From: Amycolatopsis sp. NBC_01480
Lineage (GTDB): Bacteria; Actinomycetota; Actinomycetes; Mycobacteriales; Pseudonocardiaceae
DNA: 64,000 nucleotides
Assembly: GCF_036227205.1 (NCBI RefSeq)
Contig: NZ_CP109442.1
Location: forward strand, 3,844,001-3,908,000
Direction: 5' to 3'
The notes below the pieces were generated by a model, which saw only the letters and a program-made list of their open reading frames with translations, was not told where the DNA came from and made no database searches. Of the stretch, positions 35,470 to 44,023 are shown in pieces; the stretch's first letter is position 1, and each line of letters begins with the position of its first letter. A program made the translations under genes and the position numbers.

Positions 35470-36649
35470 CAAGAGAAGAGCGCTGATCCTGGTCGAGAAC
35501 CTCTCGGTCCCCTTCGACCGCCGCGTGTGGCAGGAGTGCACCACGCTGCGCGACGTCGGCTGGGAGGTGCACGTGATCTGCCCGCAGGGCACCAAACGTG
35601 ACACCGAGACCGAGGCCGTGATCGACCAGGTCCACATCCACCGTTACCCGCTCACGGCGGCCACCGGCGGCCCGGCCGGGTATTTGCAGGAGTACGGCAC
35701 CGCGCTGTGGCACACGTTCCGGCTCGCGCGCCGGATCGGCCCGGTCGACGTCGTGCACGCCTGCAACCCGCCGGACCTGCTGTTCCTGGTCGCCCGGATG
35801 CTCAAGCGCCAGGGCGCGAAGTTCGTCTTCGACCAGCACGACCTCGTGCCGGAGCTGTACCTCTCGCGGTTCGACCGCGGGCAGGACGTGCTCTACCGTG
35901 GCGTCTGCGCGCTGGAGCGGTCCACCTACCGGGCGGCCGACGTCGTCATCGCCACCAACGAGAGCTACCGCCAGGTGGCGCTGATCCGCGGCGGCAAGCG
36001 GCCCGAGGACGTGTTCGTGGTCCGCAGCGCGCCCGTGGTCGAGCGGTTCCACGAGGTGCCGGTCGAGCCGGAACTCAAGCGGGGCAAGCCACATCTGCTC
36101 TGCTACCTCGGCGTGATGGGCCCGCAGGACGGCGTCGACTACGCGTTGCGCGCGCTGGCTTCGCTGCGCGACGAGGTGGGCCGCGACGACTGGCAGGCCG
36201 TGTTCGTCGGCGCCGGCGACACCTTCGACGAGATGGTGGCGCTGTCGAAACAGCTGGGCCTGGACAACCAGGTCGAGTTCACCGGCCGCGTCTCGGACGC
36301 CGACCTGCTGCGTTACCTGTCCGCGGCCGACGTGTGCCTTTCGCCGGACCCGCTCAATCCGCTCAACGACGTGTCGACCATGAACAAGATCATGGAGTAC
36401 ATGGCGATGAGCAAGCCGATCGTCTCGTTCGAGCTGCGGGAGGCCCGGGTTTCCGCCGGCGAGGCCGCGCGCTACGCCCCACCCAACGACGTCGCCGAGT
36501 TCGCCCGGCTGGTCGGGGAGCTGCTCGACGCCCCGGAGGAGCGCGCCCGGATGGGCAAGCTCGGCCAGGAGCGGGTCAGCGGGCCGTTGGCTTGGGGGAA
36601 TTCGCAGCAGGCGCTGCTGGCCGCGTATGAGCGGGCTGTCCGGTCTTGA
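35459..36649 (+). CDS. GT4 glycosyltransferase (WbuB-like)
   Basis: 396 residues. Opens LPGDKRRALILVENLSVPFD, and has VIATNESYRQVAL and the C-terminal DPLNPLNDVSTMNKIMEYMA motif typical of WbuB-type transferases that extend lipid-linked repeat units. The start is TTG at 35459, inside the end of the dehydrogenase gene, with AGAGGGA 10 bases before; no ATG or GTG fits. Cytoplasmic face of the membrane. Sugar unknown; GDP-uronate from the upstream enzyme is a candidate donor. Confidence 0.85.
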   Translation: MPGDKRRALILVENLSVPFDRRVWQECTTLRDVGWEVHVICPQGTKRDTETEAVIDQVHIHRYPLTAATGGPAGYLQEYGTALWHTFRLARRIGPVDVVHACNPPDLLFLVARMLKRQGAKFVFDQHDLVPELYLSRFDRGQDVLYRGVCALERSTYRAADVVIATNESYRQVALIRGGKRPEDVFVVRSAPVVERFHEVPVEPELKRGKPHLLCYLGVMGPQDGVDYALRALASLRDEVGRDDWQAVFVGAGDTFDEMVALSKQLGLDNQVEFTGRVSDADLLRYLSAADVCLSPDPLNPLNDVSTMNKIMEYMAMSKPIVSFELREARVSAGEAARYAPPNDVAEFARLVGELLDAPEERARMGKLGQERVSGPLAWGNSQQALLAAYERAVRS

Positions 36650-36762
36650 TCGCGGTTTGAACAAGCATCGAGGGTATTTGTAACCAACACCCGCGGGCTG
36701 ACGACGGGGTCTATGACTCCGCACGCCACCAGTGAAGTGCAAATGTGGGAAGGGACCCCGCT

Positions 36763-38127
36763 TTGAGCGACGACACGGTTCGGCTTTCCACAGTGGGAGT
36801 GCTCCTCCGGCGGCGGTGGCGGGCGTTGCTGCTGCTGACGGTGATCGGCGCGGGAGTCGGCGCCGGCGCTTCGCTGGTTTTCTCGCCGGGGTACGAGACC
36901 TCGGCGAGCGTGCTGCTTCAGGGCCCGCGCCAGGCCGACGAACTGCTCACCCAAGCGCAGGTCGCCACCAGTTCCGTGGTGCTGGACCGCGCGTCGGCCA
37001 CGCTCGGCCTGCGGGTCAGCGGCACGGACCTGCAGAAGTCGGTGACCGCTTCGGTGGCGCAGGGCAACGTCGTGACGATCACGGCCAGCGGGGACAGCCC
37101 GGTGTCGGCGCAGCAGCTGGCGGACGAGGTGGCGAAGGAGTTCGTCAAGTACTCCACCCAGCTGCTCAGCAATTCGGCGAACAGCGCGGCCCAGCTCGCG
37201 CAGCAGCAGCGCGAATCACTGCGGCAGCAGGTGACCCAGACCAATCAGCGGATCCTCGACCTGTCCCGCTCGGTGCAGGACGGCCAGACCGTCGAGGCCG
37301 TGCAGGTGCGGACCGAGCTGCAGGGCCTGCGCACCTCGCTGGAACAGGCGATGAACAACCTCAACGCGGCCGACGCCGCCACCGGCTCGGGCAACATGGT
37401 CGTGATGGGCCCGGCCGAACGGCCGACGTCCGCGGCTGTGCCCACCCAGCCGCAGCTGATCGCCGGCGGCGCGGTCCTTTTCTTCCTGATCGGCCTGCTC
37501 AGCTATCTCTTCGGCGCGCGCACCGATCGACGGTTGCGCGGCGAGGAGGAGATCGGCTCGGCCCTCGGCGCGCCCGTGCTGGCCGCCGTCGACGTGCCCG
37601 AGCCTGCCGAACGCGCGAAGCCCGTCGGCTTCCGGGCGCGGCTGCGCCGGTTCACCGGCAGCGACCGGCCGTGGCACCTGCCCCAGATGCCGGCTTCGGC
37701 CGACCGGGCCAGCCGCGACCGGCGGTACCACCGGGTGCTCGCCCGGCTGACGGCCGAAAAAGGGGTCCGGCGGCTGCTCGTGCTGGTCGCCGAGGGCGAC
37801 ACCGTGGCGAAGCAGGCCGTCGCCCAGTTCACGAACCTGGCGGACGCCGCCCGGCCCCGCGTCGAGCTGACCATCGCCGAAGTGACGGTGGCGCAACCGG
37901 TTGTGCCGGACGGCAGCACCGGCGTGCTCGTGGTGCTCTCCCTCGGCTCGCGCAACGCGTGGGAACTGGTCGCCATCGCGGAGGCCTGCGCCGACGCCGG
38001 GCACGAGGTGCTGGGCGCCGTGCTCACCCGCGCTGTCCGCGTGAAGGGCAAGACGCGTGACCAACCCGCCGACGCGGGTCCACCCGAGGTCCAGGCGGAC
38101 CGTGACGTGATGGTTGGTTCGGCGTGA
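36763..38127 (+). CDS. Wzz-like polysaccharide copolymerase with degenerate kinase domain (1)
   Basis: 454 residues. TTG 36763 is preceded by AAGGGA at ideal spacing (7), preferable to the GTG at 36745. First membrane segment about residues 20-40, then an extracytoplasmic Gln-rich coiled-coil region (AAQLAQQQRESLRQQVTQTN), second membrane segment about 230-250. The cytoplasmic C-terminus has the outline of a bacterial tyrosine kinase domain (LLVLVAEGDTVAKQAV; VLVVLSLGSRNAWELVAI) but no Walker A lysine motif. Sets chain length of the exopolysaccharide by analogy with Wzz/CapA. Overlaps the next, related gene by 4 bases. Confidence 0.8.
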   Translation: MSDDTVRLSTVGVLLRRRWRALLLLTVIGAGVGAGASLVFSPGYETSASVLLQGPRQADELLTQAQVATSSVVLDRASATLGLRVSGTDLQKSVTASVAQGNVVTITASGDSPVSAQQLADEVAKEFVKYSTQLLSNSANSAAQLAQQQRESLRQQVTQTNQRILDLSRSVQDGQTVEAVQVRTELQGLRTSLEQAMNNLNAADAATGSGNMVVMGPAERPTSAAVPTQPQLIAGGAVLFFLIGLLSYLFGARTDRRLRGEEEIGSALGAPVLAAVDVPEPAERAKPVGFRARLRRFTGSDRPWHLPQMPASADRASRDRRYHRVLARLTAEKGVRRLLVLVAEGDTVAKQAVAQFTNLADAARPRVELTIAEVTVAQPVVPDGSTGVLVVLSLGSRNAWELVAIAEACADAGHEVLGAVLTRAVRVKGKTRDQPADAGPPEVQADRDVMVGSA

Positions 38128-39827
38128 CGAGTCCGCAGAGTTCCTCCCCGCCGCTGGTCGACCTGCACCGCCTGGGCGTGGCCCTGCGCCGCCGTCGCCG
38201 GCTGTGGCTCGGCTTCGCGCTGGCCGGGCTGGTGATCGGCGGGACTTCGGCGGTCGTGCTGCCCGCGGCGCCGACCGCCGTCACCAAGGTCCTCGTGGTG
38301 CACCCGGACGACTCGCCCACCGACAGCGGCACGCTGATGCGCACCGACGTCGCGGTGCTGCAGACCGGGAAGATCGCCTCCGCGGCGTTGAAGAAGCTCG
38401 GCAGCACGGAAGCGCCGGCGGACTTCCTCAAGGAGTACACCGGCCTCGGCATGACCAACAACATCATGCAGGTTTCGGTCAAGGCCAAGACAAACGCCGA
38501 CGCCGTCGCCAAGGCACAGGCGCTCGCCGACGTGTTCATCGCCGACCACGTGCAGCGCAACCAGGCCGCCGCGACCGCGCAGGCCAAGGCGCTGCTGGAC
38601 CAGCGCGCGCAGGCCCAGCAGCAGCTGGCGGACGTCGACGCGCAGGTCGCGGCCGAGACCGACAAGGGCAGCAAGGCGAACGCGGGCACGCTCGAGCAGC
38701 TCTACACGCAGCGGGCCGACCTGGTGTCGAAGGTCGCGGACCTGCAGAACCAGGCGCAGCAGGCGGGCATCGGCACGCCGCAGGTCGCCGCGGGCACCCA
38801 GATCGTGGACGCGCCGGTCGTGCTGCCGGCGTCACTGCTGAAGACCGGTGCCACGGACGGCGCCATCGGCCTCGCGCTGGGACTGGCGCTGGGCCTCGGA
38901 TTCGCCGCGGTGACGGCGTTGGTGCGCGACCGGCCGGTACTGCGCCGGGAGATCGCCGAGCACCTCGGCGCCTCGGTGATCGCCCAGCTGCGCTCGAAAC
39001 TGCCCGGCCCGTCGCGGCTCTGGTCCCGCGGCTCGGCGGTGGTGGAGCGCAAGCGCGTGGCGGTCACGCTGGCCCGCGCCATCCGCTCGGAGCGGGGGCC
39101 GCTTGCGGTGCTGGAGCTGGGCGCGCCCGGCGTCGCCGCGGAGCTGGCGCTGAACCTGGCGAAGGAGCTGGCCGAGGACGGCCCGGTGGTAGTCGTCGAC
39201 GACCTGCCGCACCGCGACGTCGGCAAGCTGCCGGTCGAGGGCGACGTGCGGGTGGCCGGCGCGGGTGACGCGGCGATCGACGCGGCGTCCCGGCGCATCG
39301 GCGTCGGCACGGTCACGCCGGGCACCGCGTGGACGGACCTGGAATACCTGGGCACGGAGGCGGTGCTCGTCGTCCGCGCCGGGCACGCGAACACGCTGTG
39401 GCTGCACACGGTCGCGCGCCAGCTCGCCGACTGCCGGATCCCGATCGCCGGCGTGGTGCTGGTCGACCCGGACCCGAAGGACCACACCGACGGCACACTC
39501 TGGGACGGCCTGCACACGGCGTTGCGGGGCCGGGCCTCGGCCGTCGCCGCCAAGCAGGTCGAGGGCGAGCCGGCCGTGCACGCCACGGCCGAACGGGTCC
39601 CGGTCAAGCACATCCCGGCCGAGGCCGGGCCGCGCAAGTTCGTCGAGCAGGAGCCGGAGCGGCCGATCGACTGGCCGGTGGAGCTGCCGGACGAGCAGAC
39701 CGTGGTGGCCCCGCCCGTCGTGGTCCCGCGCGGGACCGACTCGTTCGACGCGCCGACCCGCCGGTTCCACCCGATCGTCCCGCCCTCGGGCACCACCGTC
39801 GGCAATGGCCACGGCCACCAGACCTGA
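38124..39827 (+). CDS. Wzz-like polysaccharide copolymerase with degenerate kinase domain (2)
   Basis: 567 residues, GTG start. Membrane segments near residues 27-48 and 241-262, with a coiled-coil between (QAKALLDQRAQAQQQLADVD). The C-terminal domain (residues about 320-480) matches a BY-kinase fold: a position-equivalent to Walker A reads LELGAPGVAAELALNLA, lacking GK-T/S, while VVVVDDLP resembles Walker B. A Pro/Glu-rich tail ends at the stop that abuts the palindromic repeat. Likely partner of the preceding gene in controlling polymerisation or export. Confidence 0.8.
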   Translation: MTSPQSSSPPLVDLHRLGVALRRRRRLWLGFALAGLVIGGTSAVVLPAAPTAVTKVLVVHPDDSPTDSGTLMRTDVAVLQTGKIASAALKKLGSTEAPADFLKEYTGLGMTNNIMQVSVKAKTNADAVAKAQALADVFIADHVQRNQAAATAQAKALLDQRAQAQQQLADVDAQVAAETDKGSKANAGTLEQLYTQRADLVSKVADLQNQAQQAGIGTPQVAAGTQIVDAPVVLPASLLKTGATDGAIGLALGLALGLGFAAVTALVRDRPVLRREIAEHLGASVIAQLRSKLPGPSRLWSRGSAVVERKRVAVTLARAIRSERGPLAVLELGAPGVAAELALNLAKELAEDGPVVVVDDLPHRDVGKLPVEGDVRVAGAGDAAIDAASRRIGVGTVTPGTAWTDLEYLGTEAVLVVRAGHANTLWLHTVARQLADCRIPIAGVVLVDPDPKDHTDGTLWDGLHTALRGRASAVAAKQVEGEPAVHATAERVPVKHIPAEAGPRKFVEQEPERPIDWPVELPDEQTVVAPPVVVPRGTDSFDAPTRRFHPIVPPSGTTVGNGHGHQT

Positions 39828-39873
39828 CTCGTGAGTGTTTATGACGGTTCTAACCGTCATAAACACTCACGAG
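39828..39873. repeat. 46-bp palindromic repeat, copy 4 (perfect)
   Basis: Begins on the base after the TGA stop of the second Wzz-like gene; identical to copy 2. Lies between two genes of the same strand in what otherwise looks like one operon, so it may cause partial termination or mRNA processing before asnB. Confidence 0.95.
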
Positions 39874-39900
39874 TCCTGACCTGCAGAGAGGCGAACGCCG

Positions 39901-41814
39901 ATGTGCGGCATCGCAGGTGCTTACCACTGGCCGGACGGCGGCCCGCTGACCGACCGGCTCACCAAGTGCCTCACGCACCGCGGGCCGGACGGCTCGGGCC
40001 GCTACGACCACCGTTCCGGCCCCGGTGAGGTCCACTTAGGACACCGCAGGCTGTCGATCATCGACCTGTCCGAGACGGGCGCGCAGCCGATGGTGGCCGA
40101 GGGCCTGGCCCTGACCTACAACGGCGAGCTGTACAACGCGCCCGAGCTGCGGGTCGAGCTGGAAGCGAAGGGCGTGAAGTTCCGCGGCACGTCCGACACC
40201 GAGGTGCTGTTGCGCGCCTGGCGCGAGTGGGGCACGGACTGCCTGCCGCGGCTGCGCGGCATGTTCGCGTTCGGCGTCTTCGACGAGCGCACCGGTGAGC
40301 TGGTGCTGGTGCGCGACCAGCTGGGCATCAAGCCGCTGTTCTTCGTCCGGCGCGGCGGTGGTGTCGTTTTCTCCTCGGAGCTGAAGGCGCTGGCCGGCGA
40401 GCTGGGCGGCACGCTCCGGATGGACGAGGCCGCGCTCATCGCGTCACTGCTCTACTACTGGGTGCCGGACAGCCGGTGCGCCTACCGCGAAGCCGAGAAG
40501 CTGCAACCCGGCACGTGGGCGCGGTTCCGGCCGGACGGCACCAGCGAGCGCGGCACGTACTGGTCGCTGCGCCAGGTGGCAGAGGAAGGCGCCGCGTACA
40601 CCGGAGACGTCGACCTGCACGCCGTGATCGCGGACTCCACCAGCAAGCACCTGCTTTCCGACGTGCCGGTGGCCACCTTCCTCTCCGGCGGCCTCGACTC
40701 CAGCTACCTGACCGCGCTCGCCGCCCGGCAGACACCCGGGATTTCCGCTTACACCATCGGTTTCCGCGCCGAGGACGCCAAGTTCGAGGCGATGCCGGAC
40801 GACCTGAAGTACGCGCGGATCGTCGCGAAGCAGTTCGGCGTCGACCTGCACGAGATCGAGATCGCGCCGCAGGTGCTCGACCTGCTGCCGCGGATGACCT
40901 ACCACCTCGACGAGCCGATCGGCGATCCCGCGGCGATCAACTCGTTCCTGATCTGCTCGGCCGCGCGCGAGGCCGGGGTCAAGGTGCTCCTCTCGGGCAT
41001 GGGCGCGGACGAGCTGTTCGCCGGGTACCGCAAGCACTTCGCGAACCAGCTGGCCCTGCGCTACCAGCGGGTGCCGGGCCCGGTGCGCCGGCCGATCGGC
41101 GCCGTGGTGGACCGGCTGCCGGTCGCGTCCGCCAGCCGCGGCTACCGGACGGTGCGGTTCGCCAAGCGGTTCCTGTCGTTCGCGGAACTGCCGGAAGAGA
41201 CGGCGTTCCGGCGCAGCTACACCATGTACGACCGCGGCGAGCTGCTCGACCTGGTGAACCCGGACCTGGCCGCCGAGGTGGACGACGTGCTCACCGAGCA
41301 CACGGACACGTACAACGACAACTCGCTGACCGACTACGTCAACCGCATGTGCCTCGCCGATTCCCGGATGTTCCTGCCCGGCCTGAACCTGGCCTACACC
41401 GACCGCTCGACGATGGCCGCGTCCACCGAGGTGCGCACGCCGTTTGTCGACGTCGAGGTGGTCAAGGCCGCGTTCCGGGTGCCAGGCAACAAGAAGATCG
41501 TCGGACGCCAGGGCAAGGCGGCGCTCAAGGAGGCCGCCCTGGCGATCCTGCCGAAGGAGATCGTCTACCGGCCGAAGGGCCTGTTCAGCGCCCCGCTGCG
41601 GGCCTGGATGAGCCGGGACCTCGCGCCGCTGGTGCGGGAGGTCGTGAACGAGGGCGTGCTCGTCGAATCCGGGTTCCTGCGGCGCGACGCGTTGCAGAAG
41701 CTCGTGGCCGAGGACGCCGCCGGGCAGCAGGACCGGGCCAAGCACCTCTGGCACATCTTGACCCTCGAGTACTGGTACCGCGGCGCCCAGGCCGCCGCGG
41801 CGTCGAGCAGCTAG
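39901..41814 (+). CDS. asnB: AsnB-type glutamine-hydrolysing amidotransferase
   Basis: 637 residues. N-terminal Ntn glutaminase with catalytic Cys2 (MCGIAGAYHW), RGPDGSG and the LTYNGELYN loop; C-terminal synthase domain with PP-loop SGGLDSS at about residues 262-268. Inside polysaccharide clusters such proteins (as WbpS/WbpG types) may amidate uronic acids or supply ammonia, instead of making free asparagine. Residue 46 uses a rare TTA codon. AGAGAGG ribosome site. Followed 7 bases later by the two-domain oxidoreductase. Confidence 0.85.
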   Translation: MCGIAGAYHWPDGGPLTDRLTKCLTHRGPDGSGRYDHRSGPGEVHLGHRRLSIIDLSETGAQPMVAEGLALTYNGELYNAPELRVELEAKGVKFRGTSDTEVLLRAWREWGTDCLPRLRGMFAFGVFDERTGELVLVRDQLGIKPLFFVRRGGGVVFSSELKALAGELGGTLRMDEAALIASLLYYWVPDSRCAYREAEKLQPGTWARFRPDGTSERGTYWSLRQVAEEGAAYTGDVDLHAVIADSTSKHLLSDVPVATFLSGGLDSSYLTALAARQTPGISAYTIGFRAEDAKFEAMPDDLKYARIVAKQFGVDLHEIEIAPQVLDLLPRMTYHLDEPIGDPAAINSFLICSAAREAGVKVLLSGMGADELFAGYRKHFANQLALRYQRVPGPVRRPIGAVVDRLPVASASRGYRTVRFAKRFLSFAELPEETAFRRSYTMYDRGELLDLVNPDLAAEVDDVLTEHTDTYNDNSLTDYVNRMCLADSRMFLPGLNLAYTDRSTMAASTEVRTPFVDVEVVKAAFRVPGNKKIVGRQGKAALKEAALAILPKEIVYRPKGLFSAPLRAWMSRDLAPLVREVVNEGVLVESGFLRRDALQKLVAEDAAGQQDRAKHLWHILTLEYWYRGAQAAAASSS

Positions 41815-41821
41815 GAGCGTT

Positions 41822-44023
41822 GTGAAGCAGGTAGTGCAGAACTACAAGAGCGGGGAGCTGGCACTCCTCGACGTCCCGGTGCCCGCGTGCAAGCCGGGCG
41901 GCGTGCTCGTGCGCACCACGTACTCGCTGATCTCCACCGGCACCGAGATGATGAAGGTGTCCGAGGCGAGCATGTCCATGCTGGGCAAGGCGCGCTCGCG
42001 GCCGGACCAGGTGGCGAAGGTGATGCAGAGCGTCGCGACCAACGGCCTGCCCGCGACCTATCGCAAGGTGACCAACAAGCTCGACTCGTACACCCCGCTC
42101 GGCTACTCGCTTTGCGGCGTGGTCGAAGAGGTCGGCGCGGGGATCGACGACGTCTCCGTCGGCGACCTCGTCGCGTGCGCCGGCAACGAGCACGCGCTGC
42201 ACGCGGAGCTGAACTGGGTGCCGAAGAACCTGTACGCGAAGGTGCCTGCCGGGCTTTCCGCGCGGCACGCGGCGTTCGGCACCGTGGGCTCGATCGCGAT
42301 GCAGGGCGTCCGCCGCGGGGAGCCGCAGCTCGGAGACCTCGCGCTGGTGATCGGGCTGGGCCTGATCGGGCAGCTCGTGGTCCAGCTGCTGGTGGCCTCG
42401 GGCGCACGGGTGGTCGGCGTCGACCCGGACCCGTCCCGCTGCGAGCTGGCCCAGGGGCTCGGCGCGCTGGCCTGCGGTCACCCGGGTTCCGGGCTGATCG
42501 CCAACGCGGTGGCCGAGCTGTCCGGCGGCCACGGCGCCGACCAGGTCTACCTCGCCGCGGGCGGTAGCACGAACGACCCGGTGGAGCTGGCCGCGAAGCT
42601 CGCGCGCGACCGCGGGCGCGTGGTCGACATCGGCAAGATCTCGCTGAACCTGCCGTGGAACGCGTACTACGAGAAGGAGCTGGACGTCCGGTTCTCCCGC
42701 TCGTACGGGCCCGGGCGCTACGACCCGTCGTACGAGCTGGAGGGCCGCGATTACCCGATCGGCTACGTGCGCTGGACCGAGCGGCGCAACATCGAGTGCT
42801 TCCTCGACCTGGCGGCGCGCGACAAGCTGGACGTCGAGCCGCTGATCACGCACGTGGCGGACTTCTCTTCCGCCGTGGAGACCTACAAATCGCTCAACGA
42901 CGGGGAGTTGAAGGCCGTCGCGGTGCTGTTCCGCTACCCGGACGCGCCGCTCACCTCCTCCCCGCCGCAGTCCCTGAAGGCCACCATGAGGGACCCAGAT
43001 GCCCTCAAGGTGGCCTTCAGAGCACGTCCGGAACCGCGGAGCGGCGGGCTGAGGGTCGGGTTTGTGGGGGCCGGCAACTACGCGTCGTCGATGCTGCTGC
43101 CGCACCTGGTCGAGCAGGACCGCGTCAGCCTGGCCGAGGTGGTCACCACTTCGGCGCTGTCCGGCGCGAACGCCAAGCGCAAGTTCGGCTTCGCCCGCGC
43201 GAGCACCGACCTCGACCAGCTGCTCGCGAACGAAGCAGTCGACACGCTGTTCATCGTGACCCGGCACAGCTCGCACGCCGAGCTGACCCGGCGCGCGCTG
43301 CTCGCGGGCAAGGCCGTGTTCGTGGAGAAGCCGCTGGCACTGTCCGAAAAGGAGCTTCGCGGGATCGTCGAGGCGATCGCGGAGTCGGGCAACAACCGGC
43401 TCCAGGTCGGCTTCAACCGCCGGTTCGCGCCGCTGCTGAACGAGGCGCGGCTCCAGTTCGGCCCGCGCGTCGGCCCGGCTTCGGTGCGCTACCTGGTGAA
43501 CGCGGGCCGGCTCGACTCCGGCAGCTGGTACAACCAGGCCGGCGCCGAGGGCACCCGGTTCGCCGGCGAGGGCGGGCACTTCATCGACACCGTCAGCTGG
43601 TTCCTGGGCAGCGACCCGGTTTCGGTCTACGCCACCGCCGCCCCGGGCAACAACGACCTGCAGGTGCTCCTGCGCTACGCCGACGGCTCGACCGCCGCGA
43701 TCAGCTACGTCACCAGCGGATCCACCGCGTTCCCGAAGGAGACGCTGGACGTGCTGGCCGACGGCCGGGTGCTGAAGTTCGACGACTTCACCAGGGCGTC
43801 CGTCTACAGCAAGAAACGCTGGTCCAGCTCGCGCATCCCGAAGGGCCGCGACAAGGGCCAGCGTGCCGAGATCGAGGCCTTCGTGACGGCGCTGACCACC
43901 GGCGTCGCGATGCCGATCAGCGTCGGCTCCCTGGTGGCGACCACGCTGGCGACGCTCGCGGTGAACCGCAGCCTCGAAACCGGCGCGCCGGTGCGGCTGG
44001 AGCCTTCGGCGGTGCTCGGGTGA
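41822..44023 (+). CDS. Two-domain oxidoreductase: zinc-type dehydrogenase fused to Gfo/Idh/MocA
   Basis: 733 residues. N-terminal medium-chain dehydrogenase (residues 1-375) with NAD motif VIGLGLIGQLVVQLLVASGA; C-terminal Gfo/Idh/MocA domain from about residue 410 with VGFVGAGNYASSMLLPHL and the family EKP motif in AVFVEKPLALS. This 'bi-domain oxidoreductase' occurs next to heparinase-like and AsnB-like genes in many exopolysaccharide loci; reaction unknown, presumably on a nucleotide or lipid-linked sugar. The linker between domains is encoded by the 51-bp palindromic element. GTG start; TGATG overlap with the next gene. Confidence 0.85.
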   Translation: MKQVVQNYKSGELALLDVPVPACKPGGVLVRTTYSLISTGTEMMKVSEASMSMLGKARSRPDQVAKVMQSVATNGLPATYRKVTNKLDSYTPLGYSLCGVVEEVGAGIDDVSVGDLVACAGNEHALHAELNWVPKNLYAKVPAGLSARHAAFGTVGSIAMQGVRRGEPQLGDLALVIGLGLIGQLVVQLLVASGARVVGVDPDPSRCELAQGLGALACGHPGSGLIANAVAELSGGHGADQVYLAAGGSTNDPVELAAKLARDRGRVVDIGKISLNLPWNAYYEKELDVRFSRSYGPGRYDPSYELEGRDYPIGYVRWTERRNIECFLDLAARDKLDVEPLITHVADFSSAVETYKSLNDGELKAVAVLFRYPDAPLTSSPPQSLKATMRDPDALKVAFRARPEPRSGGLRVGFVGAGNYASSMLLPHLVEQDRVSLAEVVTTSALSGANAKRKFGFARASTDLDQLLANEAVDTLFIVTRHSSHAELTRRALLAGKAVFVEKPLALSEKELRGIVEAIAESGNNRLQVGFNRRFAPLLNEARLQFGPRVGPASVRYLVNAGRLDSGSWYNQAGAEGTRFAGEGGHFIDTVSWFLGSDPVSVYATAAPGNNDLQVLLRYADGSTAAISYVTSGSTAFPKETLDVLADGRVLKFDDFTRASVYSKKRWSSSRIPKGRDKGQRAEIEAFVTALTTGVAMPISVGSLVATTLATLAVNRSLETGAPVRLEPSAVLG
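42972..43022. repeat. 51-bp palindromic element inside the two-domain oxidoreductase gene
   Basis: 21-base arms 42972-42992 and 43002-43022, spacer ACCCAGATG identical to the nuoG copy. Two arm mismatches. Encodes [18 protein letters not shown] in the same phase as in nuoG. It falls at the junction of the two enzyme domains. Confidence 0.92.

Noticed and set aside
2366..39873. Palindromes as ends of an insertion sequence
   Set aside because: No transposase gene, no target-site duplication visible, and the elements are stand-alone 46-bp or 51-bp units.
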